DNA of 64,000 nt from Tamarix chinensis (taxonomy: Eukaryota; Streptophyta; Magnoliopsida; Caryophyllales; Tamaricaceae), in contig CM060174.1 of the NCBI GenBank assembly GCA_030549775.1, forward strand, positions 54,562,707-54,626,706, read 5' to 3'. The notes beneath the pieces were generated by a model. That model saw nothing but the letters and a program-made list of their open reading frames with translations. It had not been told where the DNA came from and searched no databases. The position numbers and the translations under genes are program-made. Each line of letters starts with the position of its first letter. The first letter of the stretch is position 1. This document shows, one piece after another, positions 38,496 to 52,827 of the stretch.

Positions 38496-38543
38496 ATGGC
38501 CGCTACTTCCACTTCTACCATCTCCCTTTTTTATCATTCTCAG
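38496..38543 (+). CDS. EMB2004: LRR gene exon 1
   Basis: 16 codons starting ATGGCCGCT, ending CAG before GTACAG. Ser/Thr-rich start of the putative transit peptide. Intron 1 is only 77 bp, near the plant minimum. Confidence 0.75.
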
Positions 38544-41500
38544 GTACAGGCTCTGACTTTCGCCTCAGTATTATATTTGTGTTTGTCAGACCCTGACTAT
38601 ATTTTTTGCGCTTGTTGAAGTTCCCAATTCGCACTTACGAGCAGCCTCTCCTAGTCTATCTGGCGACCGGTCCATTGTCTCGGAATACCTTACGTGGTAG
38701 ACGGTGTCTCAAACTGAAGTCGGTAATTAGAGCTGTTGCTTCTGCAGGCGTCAATGATGGTGGAGATTCAACGCGCCGATCGGCTAGTAGTCGTAGAGTT
38801 TACAGGCAATCTCAGGGGCAAAGCGCATTGCCTGTTGGCCGCGTTAAGGAGATTGCTTCAGCTGTTGCTCCTGTGGGATTGTTTGTTGTGGTCACTTTCG
38901 GTATGTTTATTTTACTCTTTTCTTGTTCCTTTCCTGCCTCTCTCTCCACTGGAGACTATTAAATGCTGACTTCCTGCAAGAACAACGTTCCTCTTATTTA
39001 TTTGGTTAAGAATGAGCCACCTTGTCGTTAAAGTGGAGTTTTACCTGCATCATAGCTACGATGTTATGAAGTTGTAACAAAATAAAAACTCTTTGGTTTA
39101 CAACTACTTTATTTGTAGGAAGGTTGAGGTCGCATTTAAATTTATCTTAATGAAAATTTTCATGTGCGCCAATCGATTGGGCCTTTTGTGCCAGTTTGGT
39201 TCCTTGATTTTGGTTATGGTATTTGCACTGCTATGTAAGTTTGGATCATGCATGGTTATTAATTCTAGTTCGATGACAATGGCGGGAGGTGATGCATTTC
39301 TTTTTCTTGTTTGGCATTGGTGCAATGAGATCCACATGGCCTTTATTTCCAGAAAGAGTATAAAAGAAGCTGTAGAACTGATAAGGTGCTGGTGTCTAGG
39401 ATTATCCCCTTCTGAAGAACTGAAAGAAAGAGGGAGGGGGAGGGGGATGGGGATGACAAAAGAAGCAAAGCAACTATGTCGATCAAATTGATATATTAAG
39501 CACACAAGTGCAAAATCCTATCCCTTTAATTTCATTTCAGACCTAGAACTTTATGCTCTGCTATTTATGTCTTTCAAACCTATAAAACATTCATGTCCTT
39601 AGTCCTACAACTGCCACAGACATGTTTGTCTTACCTAACTTCTGCTTTTAACTGATATATTGCTAAACTTGGCATAACTATACCTTTTTTGTGATTCTCA
39701 TGGATAACAAGTTTAATTCTTCTTCATCCTTTTATATGGTGAATGAGGAACTTTGTTTTTATTTTAGGTTTGGTTGTTTTGGCTGCAGAGGTTAAGATAA
39801 ATAATTTTGACTATCTAAGAATGTTGAATATCACTACACCTATATTAGATGAGTGATGCTGTTGACCAAACCTTTATTAAAGACACTTGGTTCCATTTCT
39901 TTTTGTTACCTGTGTTATTTATGGTGTAATGCTATAGTAGTGGTAGTTACTCTTACTCATTCAGTATGCTTGTGTTGGATGGATGTAACCAATTCTTTCT
40001 TCAGTGAATTTGCACAACTAATAGACAGTATCAAAGGGCTTTATTCTGGGCAGAGGCATGTGCATGCCTCTTAATATTTGGCCACAACCTGTTGGGCTTC
40101 TCATTTGATTTTCTTTTGTTTTGCTTCCTCCTTCTTGTTCAGGCATTACATAACTACTTCGGAGGTGCCTTTCAAAAGGATTATGTGATTTAAACCCTAT
40201 CCCTGTGCACATATACTTCTTAGGTTGTTATAATGCTTGTACATCAACTATACTCATCTATTTTCTTTCTCTCTTTTTTTGGTCCACTTTGTTTTTTTCC
40301 TTTTCTGTTATGTGCTCTGTCCTTCTATTCATATGAGTTTATAGGCATGTGGCATGCTTAGTTATGTAGGATAACTTTAGCTGGCTAAGATAATCTTACT
40401 CGATTGCTAGTCTCACTGTCAATAGTTGCTGCTGGGGAGTGGGTGTGGTGGTGGAATGACAGGACCGAGCTTGTAACTATGTTATCAACTATGCTTGCTG
40501 TGCTGATGTCAGTAGCAGATTTGATTGTAGTTTTGGCCTCCCAAAGATTGAAGATGACTTTTAGACATACGAGATTGCCCCTATGCATAACTATGTTATC
40601 AACTATGCTTGCTGTGCTGATGTCAGTAGAAGATTTGATTGTAGTTTTGGCCTCCCAAAGATTGAAGATGACTTTTAGACATACGAGATTGCCCCTATGC
40701 ATAAAAAAATATTTTATAGCCAAGTCTATTTACTCAATGCAAAAATATAATTTTTTTTATATAACTGAACCGCTCTTTTTGAAACAGTGTCTGACTAGCT
40801 CATAAGCTAGTGGATGTGAGGTTGTGTACATAAGACCTGCGATTCTGCCAATAACAGGATTCATACTGTGTTGTTGTGGTTGTTATATTGAATTATTCTC
40901 GGATTAAGAAAATATTTGTTTTTTCCTTTTCATCTTTCACTTCTCTGCAATACCACTAACCACTATATACCGGCAGAAGCCAGTCCAAGACCTTCACAAG
41001 CTTGTACCCTACGTATGGTGCTAAAAAAAATTATGTTGGTGGAATGTCTTTGTATTTTATAATCAGCCATTGCCCTTGCAGGAATGATCCCATGTATCTT
41101 GAGATTTCAACGTCATACCGGGGATCTTTTAGTCTTGCATGCAGTGGTGGGATTTATCAAGCTGAATCTTGTTTGATCTCAAATGTAAAATGTTCAAACC
41201 ATGCTGTTAGGCTTGTACTGCTTTAGAAGTTACTAGCAGTAATACCGTCACTGGCTTCTTAGTATGATAACTGATAAGTTACCTGATATATTTATGTTGT
41301 CTGTACCATAATCTGATAATTGAGTGCATTAAGATGTTTTACAGGTTCTTGAGGAACGTACACTATCCGGTCCATTAGCTTTTGTGTCTGCTATCTTGTG
41401 TTTGACTTATCGCTATGATTGGCATATTGGGTAATGCGATGATAAATACTTCTGATCCTCTCCAATCTTTCTAAATGGAAGACTTTTCTTTAGTTTAACT

Positions 41501-44500
41501 GGTGTTCCTCAAAATTCCATTTATGTTGCTCTATGATTTGTTGAGCAATATTGAAATCATTCTTGAGTTGGGGAAAGCGACTGCACTTTCTGTGTAGTTG
41601 CACAAAAGACCCACTTCCTTGTTCCATTCTAGTAACTAGTCAGATGAGCTTAGCTTGCACATGACCATTTATCTATGATGTACCCCCTTTATCCCTGTTT
41701 CAATGCAAGTATATGACTAGTTAGGGCTTTCAACTCTATCATATGTAAAGTTCACACTTTTCGCCCTGGTAAATTTTAAGATTAGCAAAACTTTATAGCA
41801 TCTGATAATAAAATAAGATGCAAACAAAGTGGTAGGAGTCTTACTGCATAATTGCTTGCATCCTATTCGTAAGAACTTTGGAGAAGATGTTATATAGGAT
41901 ATTGCAGCAGGCTATTGGGAGACAATCCTTAGCTTTACTTGCATTGGGAATCTTGGGGATTAAGGCTATTGCAGTATTATTGATCTGCTTCAGCAATCTG
42001 CCAATAGACCAAAATTCTTGTATGACTTGCACAATATCCTCCTCTACTATGCTCCAAGATTTTTTATAGAAATAAGGATTTTAGCCAACAGGTCCTGGGC
42101 TTTTAATGTCACTCTGGAGAAGATTGCTTTCTGGACTTCCTTGGCTGTAACTGGTTGTAATAAAAGGGCCCTGCTCTCTCCTGATGTAGTCCTGTCTGCT
42201 GAGGTCCTCGTTTAAGTATTTCTGCAATGAGGCATTAGTATCCATTAGGTTCTTATAGAATCTCTGGAACTCTTTGTGTATATCATTATCACCATGTAAA
42301 GCATGCCCTGGATCATCCTCCAGCATATGGATTTTTTTTTTCCATTTTTGGCTGAGTGTTTTTTACTTGGACAAAAAAATTAGTGGGTAATATTATCCCC
42401 AAGCTTAGTAAAATATATATGAGCTTTTTGTGGAAAGAAACTTTCCCCCTCAATGGTCCTTCACTTCCGTTAACAAAAGGCCTCCCTCTCCGCACTGATA
42501 TGCACAACATCAAGGCTTTGTTTTAATGAAGAAGTTTATAAATGATGGAATTATAAGGAAGATGGAATTTCAAAAGTGATTCACTTCCATGAATTACAAA
42601 GTCATTGTTTGGATATAAAATTTGAATAGAAAAATTAAATAATTTTGTTTTTTAGATGTTTTTATACATGGAATTTGGATAGGAAATTTATAATATTTTT
42701 CATTTTTTTTACCCATGATACTATAAATACACTCTAACTCATTTGATGGAATTTTAACATGGAATTCTATTTTAGGATATTCAAACAAAGTATTTAGGTT
42801 ACATAAGTGTATAAATCATATTCTAAAATTAAATTTCTGCTCGAAATTCTTCTCCCAAATGAAGCCTAAGAGGATCTGAGTAGTGCTTTTCTTGTATTTT
42901 TCTCCAGTTCTTATAGCTTGCTCTCTCTTGTAAGTTACATGTCCACAATGTCTCAGATCGAACTGTTTCAGCTGTATCTTCAAGTGTGCAAGTGTTTGCA
43001 CCGCCTGGTAACAAACACTGCCCCTAGATTTATATGCTCAAGCTGTTGCTACTACCTCCATAAATCCAGGCAAGAAAAAGGGTTGGAGCCACTACTCTCT
43101 TCCTTGTCTATGATCAAGATCCCAGCAATATGATTCGATATACATCCAGATTTAAATTGTACTCTAGTGCTGGGATACTGTTGTAACAATTCACAATCTG
43201 CAACAATCCTATCTAATTTGCAGCAAATTCTAGTATTGTTAGTCCAAGTAAGCAAAGGACCAGTGAATCTAAAGTTCCCCTTACCACGTTGATTTAAACA
43301 AAAGGATAGATCATCAACATTTTGAATGTCTAGATCATCTCTCATTTTTTCTTGCATTGTTATTATGACATTAAAATCTCTCATTGCCACTCAAGGAAGA
43401 TATTGATTTGCTAGAGTCGTCAACCAATGCCAAAAGGGCATGTCAATATTATGAGCATATAGTATTATACGCATATATCATTGTCGGATGATAACTACCG
43501 CCAGGTTCCTTCTTAGTAACCTTTGAATGGATCCTCTCACTTGCTTTCCACCACTATGTCATAAATGTTCTGATCCCAAAGTAGCCAACCTCTATCGTTG
43601 CTGTGGCAGTTGCAGTTAAAAGTTGCCTTCCACTATAATCTTATCTTATCCACTACTTTCTGAGCATTATCCTCCTTCAACTTTCTTGCAAAATGATACA
43701 TTTCGTTTTGCCTGAGGACTTTGTTCAGTCCTTGTACATTCAATGCTCCTAGAGACATTTAGGGGGCCTACCTCTTCCCCAAACTCCATCCCCTTCCACC
43801 AATTTCTCCCGTTCCGGGATTGTACTAGAGGTTTGGTGCACAGTAGCACCCTGAACTAGATAAACCACCAGACTTAAGGGTAATAGGCATCACAGATGCA
43901 TTAGTCTTTGATGAAGCACCAGGGACATACACAGGAGGGTCTATGGCTTTAGTTACCCATACCTGTTTTGCAGGCACTCCACTTTGCTTTGCTTGGGGAC
44001 AGTGGCCAGTATCATGACCTATAACTTCAAACTTGACACATAACAATGGGTGGCATTCATATTTAACTTCTTGCTCCATGCTTTTGCCATTTGGAAGAAC
44101 ACATTCAACATTTTATGGTAATGGATGACTAACATCTAGCTCAATGAGTAATCTAGGATATGAGATATGTTCTCTTGTAGCAGTAATTGGATCTGTTCAG
44201 ATTGGATGTCCAATCAAACTCCCTAGTCTTGTTAGTGAATTTATAGATCACAAATGAATAGGTATGCGAGGGAAGCAAATCCACAGAGGCAGGATGCTCC
44301 AGACAGATTTTTCAAATAAAACATTTGGACTCCATAATCTCCATTGTCTCAATAACAGTGGACAAGCAACAAAAGTCTAGAAAGGTTTCTCCAATATAAG
44401 ATTCATGCCTTGAGCATTTGAGAACAGGAAGATGAAATGACCTTTTTCATGACTCAGTATTTTAGGTTTTTTGTAAACACGTCCCTGTTGTATATGAACG

Positions 44501-47500
44501 GGTCTAAACATTTGAGAGTGTAAAGGTAAAGGGCCAGGTACATAGCCTAAAAGTGTATGTAGCCAGCATTGTGCTTCTTTCTCCACCTCTGCAATCTGAA
44601 TCTGTGCCTTCGTCTTACCATCCTCAATAATTGGAGCCGCATGATGAAGATTAATACCAAAGATGTTTAAGTGGCATAGTCTCCTTCCAGCTAGATTGCC
44701 AGAGCACGTTTGGATTACCTGCCAGATCATCCTGTTGAGGTTGAAGCGAGGCAATAGGGTTTGGGACAATATGGCTTCCACCCTAGATTATGCCTGAAGT
44801 AGTCGACTCGCCCCACTCAGCTTTTGTCAAGGGGCAGATGTTGAATGATAATGTGTTGGTGGCTTACTAATGGGTCAAACATTACAACGAAAAGCACTTA
44901 GGGGCTCAGATGATGTTGAAAATTGACATACAAAAGGCCTACAATAGCATTGAATGGTTGCTTACCAATTATTTTCTTACTGGATTTGGTTTTCCATCCG
45001 ACATAATGCAATTGGTCATAGAATGTATCTCATTAGTTAGAATCTCTTTGAATGTAAATGGAGCATTAACTCATCCTTTTCCTAGTGGAAGGGGATTAGG
45101 ACAAGGTGGCCCATTTCCCCGTCTGTTTGTCATGACTCATGAGCATGGAATGTCTTCATAGAAGCCTTTAGACTTTATGGCAAGAGCAATAGTTCAAGGG
45201 TCATCCAGGGTGCAAGGAGCTCCACATTATTGACCTTTTCTTTGCATATGATCTCCTCATCTTTTGTAAGCATGATGTGAAGTCTGCAGCATTGATATAA
45301 AGTAAATTAAATATTTGGTTAGATCTCTGGTTTGAAAGCAAACCCCATGAAGAATAATGCCTATTTTGGTGGGGTTACTTACTGCACTGGGCAAACAACA
45401 TATCCTATCTATTTTGAAGTGTGCAGGGGGCGAGTTTCCTTTTCAGTACTTAGGAGTACTTTTGAGCACTGCTAGGCAGAGTATATAGCATTACAAACCA
45501 TTACTGACAGGCTTTTGTCAAGGATTCAAACCCGGACTTTGAAATTCTTCAGTTATGCCGGTAGACTTTAAATCACCAAGATTGTGTTGGGAGGTATCCG
45601 TGGATTTTGGTCTCAGTTGTTCTTGATTCCCAAAATAGTGGTGAAATACATTGAGACAATTTGCTGCACATTTTTTTGGACAAGTATGGATGAAAAGAGT
45701 AATCGTGCCCTGGTTACTTGGAAGAAAATTTTTGTTCCAAGAAGTGGAGGGGGCTTGGGAATACATGATATTCATAGGTAGAATCAAGTGGCTGTGGCTT
45801 GTTTTCTATGTCAGCTTATTTACCATGAAGAAATATTGTGGATATGGTGGGTCTTTGGTGGATATATTCGCTCCACCACAACATGACTATGTTCCTAAAT
45901 CTCTTCATTCTTGGACTTTTAGGGTTTTTATGAGTCTTAAGACCTTCTGTGTGAGCAAAATGGAAAGTTTCTTATTGAAGTAGCTTATGAAACCATTCAA
46001 CCAAGAGCTGAGTTGAAACCATGGAGACATTAAGTATGGCGTCGTGCTGGACTGCTCAAGCATAAGATGATAATGTGGTGGTTCTATCATGAAACAATTC
46101 AGATCAAGGAAAAGCTGACAATGCCCGGCATTTTGGGATGTTTTGCAGAAAAGGAAAATGAGGGCCATATAGCGGCATGCTGTATAGTAGCTTAAAGATG
46201 CTGCTAAATTGGATACATATTGTGTATAGACTTGAAACATGGAGTTCCCAGTTGGCATGACTGATTCAGAGTGCAAGAGGGAGGAGGCATGTTGTAAACG
46301 GGAGTGGCTGGACTGATGTACAAAGTCTGGAAGAACAGAAATGCAGCTATTTCTCAGGCCAAGGCTTTACTTCTGAGGACTTTTCTTTGCTTACATGATA
46401 CTGTATATCATAGGAGGTATAATAGTTCTTTAGCTTCATTAGATAGAATACCATCTTAACTTGTGATGGATAGTTTTTGATGTACATATGCGCTTTGGTA
46501 TTAATAAAGATAGTTACTAATGACCAAAGGAAAAAAAAAAACTTCCCTAATGGACTTATATTGGGAACAACTCCATCAAGCAATATTTTTTTTATGAAGT
46601 TACCATGTTTGGTGTTGGTGAATTGGAAATTTTGGAAGAATATCAAGTACTTTTTTTCTTTTTTAATTTGACATTGGCAATGATGCGTACTATGCAGTTT
46701 TCTACCACTTTTTAACCAGGACCTCATCAGGTCATCTTTTTCTGCTGTCAACTTTTTGAACTTTCAGCTATGTTCATGTGAAATATTGATATTTTTCTTT
46801 GCTGTTTCTGTCCTTATGTCTTCATCGTTCATGTTGTCCTTCGGTAAGTTTTCTAATTGGTATTTCAGTTGACAGTTTTGTGGAAATTGGTGGGTAAGAT
46901 TCTTCTGCCAAAGTCACCAAGGGCAACTTCAACGACAGGACAGAAGGCTTCTTCAGAAGTCAAATGGTCGATTGCTGCAGGCTCAAACTTGTTGAAAAAT
47001 CTCAGCGGGAAATTTGAAAGAGAGTCAAAGTTGAAGCTAAATGAATTTGCAAAGGAACTCAGATTATTCAGCAATGTTGATATGTCAGGTTTGTTGAATT
47101 GTTGATGTTTGTTGTTCTTGTTTTCCAATTCAACATTAAGGTTTCATGCTGATGGGCTTTTTATATGTGTTGCCAATGACTCCCTCCATTTGACAGTAGA
47201 AGGTCTATAATTTTCAATTTCAAAATAAATGATATTCAAATCAACTAAAATATCATACTATAACTTGAGCAATTTTATCATTATGATATAAGCACCGTTT
47301 GGTTAGCAACTTATTTCCATATTATCTACTAAGCTAAACTTTAGGAAGTTTGTTTTACTTTGTTATTTTCTGGACCTCATAATCTCTTTGTTTACAACTT
47401 ATTCTTACTTTATAAGTAGGTCCCATCACCTCTACCGAAATTCCTAAAACACATTATACTATTTGTCCTTATTACAAAAGTATCTTTTATTAATTAAATT

Positions 47501-50500
47501 TCACCAACTTCACTCACATGAGACTTTGCATATCGGTATTGGCTGAGTTTTCTTGGAATTTTAGGGTCTTGATATGTTGTTGGTGAAACAATCTAGAGAA
47601 AAAATTCACACATATATCATTGATTTGCTATATTTGGTGTGGAAAATAATGAAATTTTACGCTGTGATAACTGCAACATATAACATATCCTCCGGGACAT
47701 CCCAGTACTGCAACGCCGCGACTACGATTGCAACTACAATAGTAACCATGACCACACTCACATATCTAAAATTGTAATTTTCTATCATTTCAGTTCATAT
47801 AAGTTATCAAAAGCTATTATTATTTTAGCCACATTCATATATAAATAATTTGCATTTAACAAACATTCTACCAAATCATCACTTCCCATGTTATTATTAC
47901 TTCATATTCATATCATGTATTATTTTATCTAAATGCTATCAAAATCTATTGAGGTGAGAGATAAAAGAGAAAGGTAAATTTGAAAATACCACATTAAAAT
48001 CTTTATCATTTTTCGTAAAGTGACATATAAATAAAAAGAAAAAAAAATTATAGGTCCTCCATTTCAATGGAGGGAATACATGTTAAGATCATATTCTTAT
48101 ACTTATTTTATGATAACATGTTTTTCTAATGTTTTTAGGAGATTTTAGTGTCTGAAATGCTTTCCTTCACCTTTTTCCTTTATTTGCATGTGATAGAAGT
48201 TTGCCTAGTTGACCTACTTTCTTGCAATATTTTGGTAGGTCGTCACTTTGGGGATGAAGGGCTTTTCTTTCTTGCTGAAAGCTTAGCGTACAATCAGGTT
48301 TGGCTCTACTATCTTATTCTACATGTATAAGCTCAACATGTGCTGATATCCATCTTGTTTCTTGTTTTGTTTTGCCCTTGGTTATTCTTTCTTCTTGATC
48401 CTATGACTTTGCCTCTTAGTTAACGACTTGTGATTGTGAATATCTAATCTCACATTTCTTTGGCTTTTGAAAATGGTAACTACAGTGACTATAATCACGG
48501 GTTCTTGAGTTGGCTCTACAAATTTACTATCCGAATTAGGATGGCTGGTGCCTGAATACTTTGGATTTTGTTGAAACTTGTTACAAAGAGTCAGTCATCG
48601 ATTCCATTTTGTTTCTATTTTGGGATGATATTAGGAGGTTTGGAAGGATTAGAATATGAGATAGAAGAGAGTTCATTTAATAACTGAACGACAATTTATA
48701 AAGGGATTATGTTATATTCATGTAAAATAAGCAAAATCAAATGTGAGCAAGAAAAGGTTCCAAGAGAGAGAATGTGAGTGTATAGGTTGTCTTGAGGAAG
48801 ATAAACCATAACTTTGAGGACTCAAATTCTCCTTGGCCTTCTTTTTGCTCTCTCTCCTTTGTTATTAGAATCATGCACTCTCTTTCCTATGATGTAGCAT
48901 CATCCCTAATGCAGTCAGCTTATAACCTTATAAAAGGTTCTGAAGGTTCCAATGGCCTTATCCAATCCCCCCAGCCGTGGTATCTCTTACCGTCTTGAAT
49001 GTCCTATACTCTTCACCCTACAATTGTATCCTTAGTAGCCATATGCCACACATAAGTATACTTGACTAGTGGTTTATCAATGTCCCGTCTATGAACCTTG
49101 CCTTTTCCTCAAGGTGGAATGCAGGGAACTGAGCATTCAATAGCTTAGACTTCTCCTAAGAAGGGTCAAAATGCACAAGACCATGCCATTTGATGAGCAC
49201 CTCTTGGACCCCTTTGAGTTATAACACACTATCAATTACTTCATTAGGCTCCACCCTCTGTTATGAGTTTTTGGTTAGGGAAACAGGGAACAACATACAG
49301 ATGTGGAAGACCGGATGAATCATAACATTTTCAAGTTGTTCTTGTTGGTTAGCCACCTTACCTATTCTTGCTTCAATGTGTTACCATCTAAATTACCTTT
49401 GTGAAAGCTTCTCATTCATGCGCCTTGCAAGTGACATGTGATGGTAGTGTTTAAGCTCAATGTAATCCTAATCTTCAACTTTGAACTCCTAGTGACACCT
49501 TTCTATGTCATTATCTTTTGTCAGCAATACTATAGTTCAACTAGCATTAAATCTCAATCCAACTGTTGCCCAAATCCAATGGTAAAAAATCCTCCACAAT
49601 CTAAATCTTTTGCAACACCACCCCAACCCCGTTGTAAATGCATTGTGCCTTAACATATCCTTCATTGCCTATCACTACCCCATGCATAGTGGTGGGACAA
49701 TTGGAGTTAATTTACAACTTCCTGATGTACAAAGTTGTGGGTAGCCTCACAATCAATGGTTACCTTACCAGGGCTACTCTCAATCTCCTCATGGAGTTTC
49801 ATAGCATGGGGACATTGAAACCAACCATGGATTTCATAGATGACTCCACTTCCCCTTAACCACTTCCACTTCTCCAGCTACAGAGTGCAGTCATATGCTT
49901 CAACTTAGTTTTGTTGCCATTTGCCTTTTCTGCCAATTTAATTTCATCCACCAATGTTACTTGAAGTATTTGATTCTTACATATGTGCCTAATTGAAAAA
50001 TTTTTCACTACACTTAAAATGGAGTCCCATATCTTGTTGCCACTATTAGCCAAACACGGCATGTTGCATGCAAGTTGTTCAATTAGAGGTGTGGCATAAC
50101 ACTTGATTAACTTCATCATAAGTAGAGAATGTTTTGAAGGCTCTATTTAGTATTCACGACCCTATTCTGGTTGACTCCATCAACCATCTTAATTCTCTTT
50201 TCTAGAGCATTCCTTACTTGTCGAACTTTATGTGTCCTCTCCTCTTGAATAATTCCCAGTTTTTCCTCCAACCCTCTAATATTCTTTTGTGTTATTTTCA
50301 GTTAGGATCGGGATACAATAATGTTAGATTTAGGAAGAATGAGCAAAATCAAATATGAGCAAGAACACATTGCTTTAGAGAGAATCTATAAATGAAATGG
50401 ATGAAGATAGATTGATGACTTGGAGCCTCCTAACAGACTAACAAACTCTCCTTAGCTGTTTCTTCATTGATGTTGGTAAAGGTGTACATGGTTTAGCCTA

Positions 50501-52765
50501 AAGCAAACCAAACTATAGTATTTTGGTTTGGAAAAATCTCAAACCAATCTAAATAGTTTTCTATATATTCCAAACCAGCCATAACCCATAGTGTGGTGCA
50601 TCTCTGTTTGATTTGATGCACTTTACATTCTAATATTCATTTTAAATACTGTTTAGGCATGAAAAGTCGTATCCTTGAAATTTAAAATAAGCTTAGAACA
50701 TGATAGATGAAGAAAAAACACTTTTTTATGCTGTAACACGCCTTCACACATTCTTTCTTCATGGCTAAAAGGAATAAAGAAACCACGCTGCAAAGGGTTC
50801 CCTAAGTCCTAATAGAATTGATCAAAGATTAGATAGGACAAGATCAAGGAAGGATTTCTTATGAAGATGATTGTGATCATAAAGAAGCTCCATCTAGTGT
50901 GTGATGGAGGGATAATTCTTACTAATAGGAGGCCTAATCAATTGATTCACTTTAAGTACTCGCCTCCTTTGATTCAAAAGAGAACATGCCTGATATTGAG
51001 AAAGAGGCTTAACAATGGAAGATATCCATTGGCTGAGTGGTCTTTAGTGCTCATCTCACCTTGGAATAATCTATCTGAGCCTAACATTCTTCTTTGTGAG
51101 GAAGTCTATTTTCTCTTCTACTTTGATAATAAAGGAACTTGTCATAATAGCATGGCACATTGTACTTTTATGGCCAACCTAATGGTTCTTAAAAGATGTC
51201 ATCCTTACTTTAACTTCAAAAGATCTATTTTTGCACCAAATTGCCTTACCTGTCACTATCTTTTGGCCCATTGATCTATTAAGTCATGCTTCTAGATGTA
51301 TAGATTGGCCTATTTGGAAAGATGCTATCATTACAAGCAAGCATACAATTTATTTGTCTCAGATTCTTATTGAATCAAACATCCATAGAGGGCTTCTAGG
51401 CTTTATCTTTAAACATGATGGCTCTACTTTAAGGCAAGGTGTGGTGTGTGGAAGCCACAATTTGTTTTTGTTGTATTGTAAGGGTGGTCACATTGCAGGT
51501 GATGCCCTTCCCCTTCCAAGACTTACTCTAACAAGAAAGCTGGTGTGCTTCCAATATCAATGCTCAACAATCTCATGCTGAATGAGTGGTATTGAATGAT
51601 AAGACGAAATATGTGTTCAAGCTGAGAGTGGCGAAGTTGCACCCCAAGTGCCTTAGCTCCTCTTTTCCGGTTTACAACTCTAAGGAGACCATAAGTTCTC
51701 ATGGTGTCAAGAGCTTCCAATGTGGGTGAAGTAAATGAGTCTTATCTTCCTTAGAGATAAACTCAGAGGGAGATGGGTTTTAGAGGGAATAATTGATCTG
51801 GTTGTTGGAATGTTAGAGAATTCGATCCCAGTAAGCAAAAAGAAGTGCGAAATTGGGTTCATAGGAATAAATTGACTCTTGTAGGTATTGTTGAGACAAG
51901 ATTGAAGGATAGTAAAGCACTAGAGTGATAGGAAAGCTTCTGAACAACCAACATTCAATATCATAATAATGGTTGTGTTTGGGCTGGTTGATGTTTAAAG
52001 AGATAGAAGGCTGGCATTTTATACATTTGCTTACAAAGGATTCGTTTCCAAGTTTATGATATCTTTAGATTGCGACAATTTAGTGCTAGCGTCATGTATG
52101 GGTTTAATGACTAATCATTAGAAAGCTCTTTGGTAATGGCTCATTTAGTCCAGACTTTAGCACCTAACTGAGCTTTTTCTTGTTATTGGGTTGCTTAGCT
52201 TTACGAAAAGCTACAAGTGGAGTTATAGATGTGTAAGATTTAGAGTATTTGTTGAACCATCTTCAGGCTCTTTAAGTTGTTGTGTTAAATAAGTGAGATT
52301 CCTCTTAGTGTATATGGTGTAAATGGGATATAGTTTATATAAAACTGAATATTGGTTGGAAATCTAGTTATATTGTGGCAAATTTTCATGCTCTATTAGT
52401 TGGTGATATGAGAATTTCATTTTGGGAGTTTAATGATCTTGTTCATAAATATTTTAGTTTCTACAGTATGTTGGTGTTGGAGTTGAGTTCATCCCAAAAA
52501 ATTATGGCTTAAACATGATGATGGAGACACCCTGAGTAGAAATACTACCAATGTCTTAAACATGGTGTTGCCAGGGAGGTTGTTCACATTCATACGAAAG
52601 TGGATCATTGAATTGCTCAAGCCTCTCCCTAGCAACAACCTGAGCAAAATTACTAGCAAACGTTATGGCTTGAGCTGTTGAATAATCCACTTTAGTATGA
52701 ATCAAATAGTTAAAAAAAAAAAAAAATTTGCGCAAGCAATTTAATCAAGTGGTTAAAGCTTTAAG

Positions 52766-52827
<62 letters not shown>

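Larger units (their letters stand above)
41835..46541. mobile_element. LINE with inverted 5' half (twin-priming structure)
   Basis: The left part (41,835-44,800) reads on the minus strand from right to left: ORF1, endonuclease, RT N-terminus. The right part (about 44,810-46,541) reads on the + strand: the rest of RT, the C-terminal region, then AATAAAG and an A run at 46,530-46,541. The two parts together contain each LINE section once. The minus part ends in RT at about RMQAIMQ and the + part resumes at about HSAFVKGQMLND, only a few residues later in plant L1-type RT. ORF1, the 5'-most section, lies next to the junction, exactly as expected for twin priming. Stops are frequent, and I could not find a clear target duplication. 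Confidence 0.85.

Noticed and set aside
39093..39505. 130-residue ORFs on both strands in intron 2
   Set aside because: No domain, opposite frames equally open, and exons 2 and 3 join in phase without it.
40980..41230. Possible extra exon in intron 2 (KPVQDLHKLVPY-like after CGGCAG)
   Set aside because: Exons 2 and 3 already join in phase and give a continuous hydrophobic segment, so no extra exon is needed. I kept it only as a doubt to test with cDNA.
47293..47960. MITE-like end CACCGTTTGGTTAGCAAC in intron 3
   Set aside because: I found no inverted partner or target duplication.
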